Source of the DNA: CAZQYB01 sp964582985
GTDB lineage: Bacteria; Planctomycetota; Phycisphaerae; Sedimentisphaerales; Anaerobacaceae
NCBI GenBank assembly: GCA_964582985.1
Contig: CAZOUM010000105.1
Location: 1 to 5,970 of the forward strand
Length of the DNA stretch: 5,970 bases
Direction: 5' to 3'
The notes beneath the pieces were generated by a model. It searched no databases. It saw only the letters and a list, made by a program, of their open reading frames with translations, and was not told the origin of the DNA. The translations under genes and the position numbers were made by a program. Positions 1-3,967 of the stretch are shown piece after piece. The stretch's first letter is position 1, and the number at the start of each line of letters is the position of its first letter.

Positions 1-26
1 TTTCGAAATCCTGAATACCTGCTCAT
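1..26 (-). CDS. Probable 5' end of a further leftward gene (partial, unknown product)
   Basis: An ATG at 26-24 on the minus strand opens eight codons (M-S-R-Y-S-G-F-R) that run off the left edge of the window. It is preceded by AAGGA at 39-35, eight bases from the ATG, which is a good Shine-Dalgarno match and spacing. It lies 82 bp downstream of the stop of the sialidase-like gene on the same strand, with no evident hairpin terminator between, so it could be the next gene of that operon. Eight residues are too few to name a product. The call rests on the ribosome binding site and position only; a chance ATG is possible. Confidence 0.4.
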
Positions 27-108
27 TGCTTTGTTCCTTCCCTTTGTATCAACTGCGATTTCCCTATAACGTTTTATATCCTTGCTCAGTCACACCACTG
101 AATCTCGT

Positions 109-2088
109 TCACCTCTGATTTGCTGAGAGTACGAAGACGTCGTCAATAAAGTAGGCCGCTGCCTGCCTTTCTTTTAGAGGAATGTCGGCAGCCGGATCGA
201 TAGCGTCGTTGCCTCTCGAGCCCTTGGACGTGTCAGATCGTTTACCGATGACACGAAATTTACCTGTGCGAAATGACAGACGTTCCAAAGACTCGATATC
301 TGTTTCTGCAAAAACGGCGTTCTTCAATACGGTCTTATCATTCAAAATGAGGGAATATCTATCGGCCGCAGCGTCGACCTCCAACCTCAGTGACAGCCAT
401 GAGTTTGCTTTATAAGTGAAATCGAGATCTCCAACTTTTTCCTTGCGAACAAGTGGAGGATTGTCGTTTTTCTTGTGATGAGCCTCTTCGACAACCTGGA
501 CTTTCCCGTCTTTGAGCAAACGGATACCAATTGGCGCTCGCCCCTGCCCGTCCAGAACGTCTATCTCCAGCCGTCCCCGGTCAGCCTGTTTCGCCAGCAC
601 CTTGCATTTGATTGTGACCTTGTTGCACCGGGGGAAAACGCGAATTGCACGTCCGTAGTCATGCGGATCTCTGTCATGCAGTTGGAGTGCTTTGTTGCCG
701 GGCTCTCCAGACTTTACTACATTAACCGGCGCCCAGCGAGGACTGTAGATATTCCAATCGGTCACCACACCACCTGGCTTCATGTCGTTAAATGTGTCTC
801 TGACTGGTTTATCCACCGACGCCCGCACCGGAAGAGGTATGCGGCTGATCCAGATGTCTTCCTTGTTCATACTGTAGGTTATCCACATATCCTGGCCTGG
901 CGGATCTCCGGTGCCTTGGACAATGCCGCGGACATATTGCGGTCCCTGATTCTTCCATGTTCCACCGTAGCGGTGCGTCGGTACCTCCCAGAAGCAGCAA
1001 AGCATATTGTCGTAGTCGATGCCGTCATCGCTGGTAATGATCACCTGCGGAAAGCGTAGCCCATCGTGATCGAGACTATAAACCAGAGCGTATCGCTCGT
1101 CTTCGGTCCTCTGACCCCAGTGCTTCGAGAATGCGCGGTGAATACCTGGGGCCTGCACCGGCTTGGTCCAGGTTTGTCCCTCGTCAAAACTCAACGAAGT
1201 CCATGCGCGTTTCCAAATGCCGACAACTGTACCGTCCGGGCGGTGCCAGTAGGAAAGGGACTTGCGTTTGCCGCGGGCGACTGAGATCGTTTCATCGAGA
1301 CTTTCATCTACTCCTTCAACTTTTGCATACGCTCCTTTGGGGTGGCCCTTTTGCAGTTCATACCACTGATCAGTTACAAGCTTATTAGCTAAAAGCGCTT
1401 CACATGCTTTTACAAAACCCTTATCTTGAGACTGCTTATAGTATGGAAACAATTCGTTGGCCTTTTCTTCATTCCAACCGGGACCATAGCGTACAAAAAA
1501 GACAGGCCCCAGGGAACCATCTTCGCGGACCTCCCTGATTGCGTTGCCGGGTCCTCCGAAAGGGTCCTGCTCTGAGCCATAGTGTCCATGAATCAAAAGC
1601 CGGCCGTTGAATGCTATGAAGAATCCCATACGTTGATGGAGCAGGTATGACCTGCCCTTATCGCCAAATGCAATCCTTGGTCTGCCACAATTGCGCCCAT
1701 CAGCAGAAGTGCACAGAAGCGTCTGGCTGTGGTCTTCAAAGTGCTCGCACGACGGAGTGCCGTGAAAACTCAAATAGAATCTGCCCTTCCAGTATGCCAG
1801 CATTGGGGAGTGATAGTACGTCCAGCCAACGTCATCTGTTTCTTCCTTCGCTGTGCGGGAGCATCGAAAGGCTTGACGACACTCTACTCCGACAGCCAGA
1901 CGAAGTGCTCCGTCCGGATGATCAAGAATCGGCTTTTCTGTCCCGATGTAGCGAATAGGTATCTGGGGGCTGCCGGGCACTGGTTCACCAGCCTCAGATT
2001 TTTGGGCAGTTCCGAAGAACACCGCTGCTGTTAATACAAAGCCGATTATGGCCAACACATTCACCGTTTCCTTCAAGCAAAATCTCAT
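109..2088 (-). CDS. Secreted sialidase-like (BNR/Asp-box) beta-propeller protein with C-terminal LamG/ConA-like domain
   Basis: A 659-residue exported protein. Residues 1-33 form a Sec signal peptide: basic start, hydrophobic stretch around residues 9-26, likely cleavage after S-E-A33. The middle (about 45-420) resembles sialidase-superfamily beta-propellers. A clear Asp-box lies at S300-F-D302-E-G304-Q-T-W307, and weaker ones at S128-A-D130-G131 (Trp replaced by Cys) and at a later T-S-D-D-G. A His-rich stretch (YYHSP, SFHGTP, CEHFEDH) precedes the second box and may line the active site. Residues about 424-659 look like a jelly-roll (LamG/ConA-like) carbohydrate-binding domain, ending in the typical FIDDVFV strand. 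The start was chosen at 2088 rather than 2139 because AAAGG sits seven bases upstream and the signal peptide begins there. True sialidase activity is not implied: related propellers include rhamnosidases (GH145) and polysaccharide lyases. The substrate is unknown; the neighbouring rhamnosidase suggests a rhamnose-containing glycan. The superfamily call is firm, the activity is not. Confidence 0.85.
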   Translation of the reverse strand: MRFCLKETVNVLAIIGFVLTAAVFFGTAQKSEAGEPVPGSPQIPIRYIGTEKPILDHPDGALRLAVGVECRQAFRCSRTAKEETDDVGWTYYHSPMLAYWKGRFYLSFHGTPSCEHFEDHSQTLLCTSADGRNCGRPRIAFGDKGRSYLLHQRMGFFIAFNGRLLIHGHYGSEQDPFGGPGNAIREVREDGSLGPVFFVRYGPGWNEEKANELFPYYKQSQDKGFVKACEALLANKLVTDQWYELQKGHPKGAYAKVEGVDESLDETISVARGKRKSLSYWHRPDGTVVGIWKRAWTSLSFDEGQTWTKPVQAPGIHRAFSKHWGQRTEDERYALVYSLDHDGLRFPQVIITSDDGIDYDNMLCCFWEVPTHRYGGTWKNQGPQYVRGIVQGTGDPPGQDMWITYSMNKEDIWISRIPLPVRASVDKPVRDTFNDMKPGGVVTDWNIYSPRWAPVNVVKSGEPGNKALQLHDRDPHDYGRAIRVFPRCNKVTIKCKVLAKQADRGRLEIDVLDGQGRAPIGIRLLKDGKVQVVEEAHHKKNDNPPLVRKEKVGDLDFTYKANSWLSLRLEVDAAADRYSLILNDKTVLKNAVFAETDIESLERLSFRTGKFRVIGKRSDTSKGSRGNDAIDPAADIPLKERQAAAYFIDDVFVLSANQR

Positions 2089-2100
2089 CCTTTCACCTTT
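2089..2100 (-). promoter_or_regulatory. Ribosome binding site that sets the start of the sialidase-like gene
   Basis: On the minus strand the bases before the ATG at 2088 read AAAGGTGAAAGG. The AAAGG at 2100-2096 is seven bases from the ATG. The alternative in-frame ATG at 2139 has no such motif close upstream and would place 17 charged and aromatic residues before the signal peptide, so 2088 is preferred. Confidence 0.75.
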
Positions 2101-2130
2101 CCTCAGGGGATCCCTTAACCAACCTTTCCA

Positions 2131-2144
2131 GTTAAACATTTAAC
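2131..2144. promoter_or_regulatory. 14-bp palindrome, candidate operator
   Basis: GTTAAACATTTAAC has perfect 6-bp arms (GTTAAA/TTTAAC) around a 2-base centre. It lies 42 bp upstream of the chosen start of the sialidase-like gene, where a repressor could act on the leftward transcript. It also contains the non-preferred ATG at 2139, which argues that this stretch is regulatory rather than coding. In AT-rich DNA a 6-bp-arm palindrome can occur by chance, and no regulator gene is present in the window. Confidence 0.3.
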
Positions 2145-2268
2145 ACAATTCGTTCCTTCCGAGACCAACTTGGCTGCCTTAAATGCCATAAGATTTCCAA
2201 TAGAATATCAAGTCTGTCTTGAAAACTCAAACTTTCTCGGTTGACTCTGCGTGATGACTTGCGGCTGT

Positions 2269-2387
2269 AAAAAGTGAGAAAAAAACTATAACCTCGCTAA
2301 AACCCAAACTCCAAATAGCACGTAAAACCGCAAAAACTCGAAATTTATAAGATTAGTAATATCAAAGACTTAAAAAAATTGCAAAAA
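2269..2387. other. A-tract-rich segment, possible intrinsically bent DNA
   Basis: Runs of three to seven A on the plus strand start at about 2269, 2279, 2299, 2306, 2313, 2324, 2332, 2341, 2372 and 2382. Several neighbouring runs are 9-11 bp apart, close to one helical turn, while others are not. Such phasing can bend DNA or strengthen a promoter as an UP-like element. Plain AT-richness is the alternative. Confidence 0.3.
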
Positions 2388-2394
2388 ATGATGA

Positions 2395-2407
2395 ATGTTT
2401 TGAACAT
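2395..2407. promoter_or_regulatory. 13-bp palindrome, weak operator candidate
   Basis: ATGTT-TTG-AACAT has 5-bp perfect arms and a 3-base centre. It lies near the middle of the divergent spacer, about 310 bp from each start codon, and could be a shared regulator site. It shares only the loose GTT...AAC pattern with the palindrome at 2131-2144. Chance is a serious alternative in this AT-rich DNA. Confidence 0.2.
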
Positions 2408-2554
2408 ACGTTTGTATAACCGAAGATAAAAGCACGTAGAAACGATAAAGTTGATAACCTCCTTGCGTTTCTTCACTGGAGCAAATCGGCACGAAAAAAA
2501 ACAGGACAGTTCCAATTCTAAGATGAGTTTGATAAGCTATTGAACTTGAAAGAC

Positions 2555-2565
2555 TTAGCAATGCT
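2555..2565 (+). repeat. 11-bp direct repeat, copy 1 (TTAGCAATGCT)
   Basis: TTAGCAATGCT occurs here and again, exactly, at 2708-2718, where it spans the start codon of the oxidoreductase gene. Both copies contain ATG at the same place. The copies are 153 bp apart. This may be a small local duplication of the translation start or a chance match. Confidence 0.5.
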
Positions 2566-2699
2566 ACTACCTGTCGGACGTGACAAATGCGAGCACCCGT
2601 AAGCTAAGCGGCTTTGCAGATTTGATTTGGAAACTTCCGCGTAGAGCCAAAGGGTGTGGGTACCACGGGCGGTATGTTGTGTTGAAGTAACCATCTGAT

Positions 2700-2705
2700 A
2701 AGGAG
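2700..2705 (+). promoter_or_regulatory. Ribosome binding site of the oxidoreductase gene
   Basis: AAGGAG lies eight bases before the ATG at 2714. It is a near-perfect Shine-Dalgarno sequence at the usual distance and fixes the start ahead of the Tat signal. Confidence 0.85.
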
Positions 2706-2707
2706 CT

Positions 2708-2718
2708 TTAGCAATGCT
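2708..2718 (+). repeat. 11-bp direct repeat, copy 2 (TTAGCAATGCT) over the start codon
   Basis: Exact second copy of the sequence at 2555-2565. Here the ATG within it is the start codon of the oxidoreductase gene. Confidence 0.5.
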
Positions 2719-3952
2719 TAAAAAATTGAACGCTTCAAATGCTCGGAAGGCAACTCTAAGTCGTCGACAGTTCCTTGGCGGCACAGTGGCAGCGGCTGCG
2801 TCCTTAACTATTATGAAACCTTCGAACGTGCGGGGGACAGAGGCCAATTCACGTATAGAAGTCGGTTGCATCGGGCTCGGAGGACGCGGAACCTTGATTG
2901 CGGGGATGCTCAAAGAGCACAAGGGCTACCAGGTCACTTCGGTTGCCGATTATTTCCCTGAGGTCTCAACAGAGGCCGGCGAAAAGTTCGCAGTTGCTAA
3001 AAAGCGGCGATTTAGCGGTCTATCCGGCTATCAGAAAATTATCGACAGCAAGGTGGACGCGGTATTTTGCGAGACACCGCCGTATTGTTTCCCCGAGCAT
3101 GTAAGTGCTGCTGTCAATGCGGGCTGTCATGTATATCTTGCAAAGCCGGTTGCTTGTGATGTGCCTGGATGTTTGACAATTGCGGAAATGGGCAAGAAAG
3201 CTACGAAAACGAAGAAGGTTTTCCTGGTTGATTTTCAGATGCCTACGGACCCGTTCATCATTGAAGCTGTCAAGCGTGTTCATAAGGGGGATATCGGCCC
3301 GGCTGCCATGGTGAGTTCATTCTATACCGACGATGGTTTCAGAGATCCACCCAAAAATGAGACCATTGAAAGCAGGCTGAGACATCTGATCTGGGTCAAC
3401 GATGTCAATCTTGGCGGCGGGATGATCGTCAATGCTGATATTCATGCCATTGATGCCGCCTTGTGGATTGCGGGAAGGAGGCCGCTTAGTGCAATGGGGT
3501 GTTCGAGGGTCGGAAAATCCGACGCCCATGGCGATACCGCCTATGTCTATTCGCTCACCTACCAGTTTGAGAGTGGGCTGATAATGAATCACCAGGGGGA
3601 ACATCTGAGGAACACAAAGGGTTTCAGTTGTGGCTGTTTTGCTTACGGCCCGGAGGGCTATCTTGAAGCTAATTATGAGGGCAAGGCATGGGTTCATGGG
3701 ATTAGAAAAGCGTATCGAGGTGGACAAGTGACGAACCTGTATGGCGAGGGTATAAAGCGAAACCTGGACAAATTCTATAACAGTATTGTGGGTGGAATGT
3801 ATGATAATTCGACAGTGCAATCAAGCGTAAATAGCACGCTGACAACCATCCTGGGGCGTCAAGCGACCAAAAGAAATACTATGTTAACCTGGGACCAGAT
3901 GATCAAGGGCAACGAAAAGCTTGAAGTGGATTTCACCGGCTTGAAGGAATGA
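2714..3952 (+). CDS. Tat-exported Gfo/Idh/MocA-family oxidoreductase
   Basis: A 412-residue NAD(P)-dependent oxidoreductase of the Gfo/Idh/MocA family, whose members oxidise or reduce sugars, inositols and related compounds. A twin-arginine signal is visible: S16-R17-R18-Q-F-L21 followed by an Ala-rich hydrophobic stretch (24-34), so it is probably exported already folded with cofactor. The Rossmann fold starts at I48 with the dinucleotide loop G54-L-G56-G-R-G59; D79 closes strand 2. The family EKP motif is present as A143-K144-P145, keeping the active-site Lys but losing the Glu. The C-terminal half carries G234-G-G236 then D242-I-H244-A-I-D247, the usual catalytic His/Asp region. Length fits the Tat-containing planctomycete subgroup. 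The stop at 3950-3952 is 15 bp before the next gene, so the two are very likely co-transcribed. Family and export signal are secure; the substrate is not known. Confidence 0.93.
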   Translation: MLKKLNASNARKATLSRRQFLGGTVAAAASLTIMKPSNVRGTEANSRIEVGCIGLGGRGTLIAGMLKEHKGYQVTSVADYFPEVSTEAGEKFAVAKKRRFSGLSGYQKIIDSKVDAVFCETPPYCFPEHVSAAVNAGCHVYLAKPVACDVPGCLTIAEMGKKATKTKKVFLVDFQMPTDPFIIEAVKRVHKGDIGPAAMVSSFYTDDGFRDPPKNETIESRLRHLIWVNDVNLGGGMIVNADIHAIDAALWIAGRRPLSAMGCSRVGKSDAHGDTAYVYSLTYQFESGLIMNHQGEHLRNTKGFSCGCFAYGPEGYLEANYEGKAWVHGIRKAYRGGQVTNLYGEGIKRNLDKFYNSIVGGMYDNSTVQSSVNSTLTTILGRQATKRNTMLTWDQMIKGNEKLEVDFTGLKE

Positions 3953-3954
3953 TA

Positions 3955-3959
3955 AAGGA
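3955..3959 (+). promoter_or_regulatory. Ribosome binding site of the DUF6807-GH106 gene
   Basis: AAGGA lies eight bases before the ATG at 3968, within the 15-bp gap after the oxidoreductase stop. It supports this ATG over the in-frame ATG at 3998 (residue 11), which lies inside the signal peptide. Confidence 0.8.
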
Positions 3960-3967
3960 ACAGGTAA

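Larger units (their letters stand above)
2101..2713. other. Long divergent intergenic region
   Basis: About 610 bp separate two divergently transcribed genes, so the promoters of both operons should lie here. I found no convincing protein gene and no tRNA- or rRNA-like segment. It has two parts: an AT-rich portion to about 2510 with many A-tracts on the plus strand, and a more GC-balanced portion from about 2555 to the start of the oxidoreductase gene. I tried to place -35/-10 pairs on both strands and found none with good matches to both boxes at 16-18 bp spacing. Individual promoters are therefore not called. Confidence 0.7.
2554..2713 (+). promoter_or_regulatory. Candidate transcribed leader of the rightward operon
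   Basis: This stretch upstream of the oxidoreductase gene is clearly less AT-rich than the DNA to its left and contains several short complementary segments: CTTAGC (2554-2559) with GCTAAG (2603-2608), CACCC (2594-2598) with GGGTG (2652-2656), GCGG (2608-2611) with CCGC (2637-2640), and the hairpin GTGG-GTA-CCAC (2656-2666). Some pairings exclude one another, as in a switching leader, but each is only 4-6 bp. I do not recognise a known riboswitch class. It also holds a 13-codon frame with ATG (2561-2602, M-L-L-P-V-G-R-D-K-C-E-H-P) and a 36-codon frame from GTG (2580-2690). Neither has a good ribosome binding site, so I do not call them genes. Confidence 0.3.

Noticed and set aside
475..1059. 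Plus-strand open frame of 194 codons
   Set aside because: It lies antisense inside the sialidase-like gene, which has a signal peptide, Asp-box and domain logic. The plus frame has no ribosome binding site and no recognisable domain.
2089..2139. Longer form of the sialidase-like protein starting at 2139
   Set aside because: There is no nearby ribosome binding site, the extra 17 residues precede a normal signal peptide, and the ATG falls in a palindrome; the start at 2088 has a good site.
2580..2690. 36-codon frame starting with GTG upstream of the oxidoreductase
   Set aside because: It has no ribosome binding site, no known family and only short length; it is kept as a remark under the leader region.
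2518..2922. Minus-strand open frame of 134 codons over the intergenic region and the oxidoreductase start
   Set aside because: It overlaps the well-supported Tat signal and Rossmann motif of the plus-strand gene, and its product shows no recognisable features.
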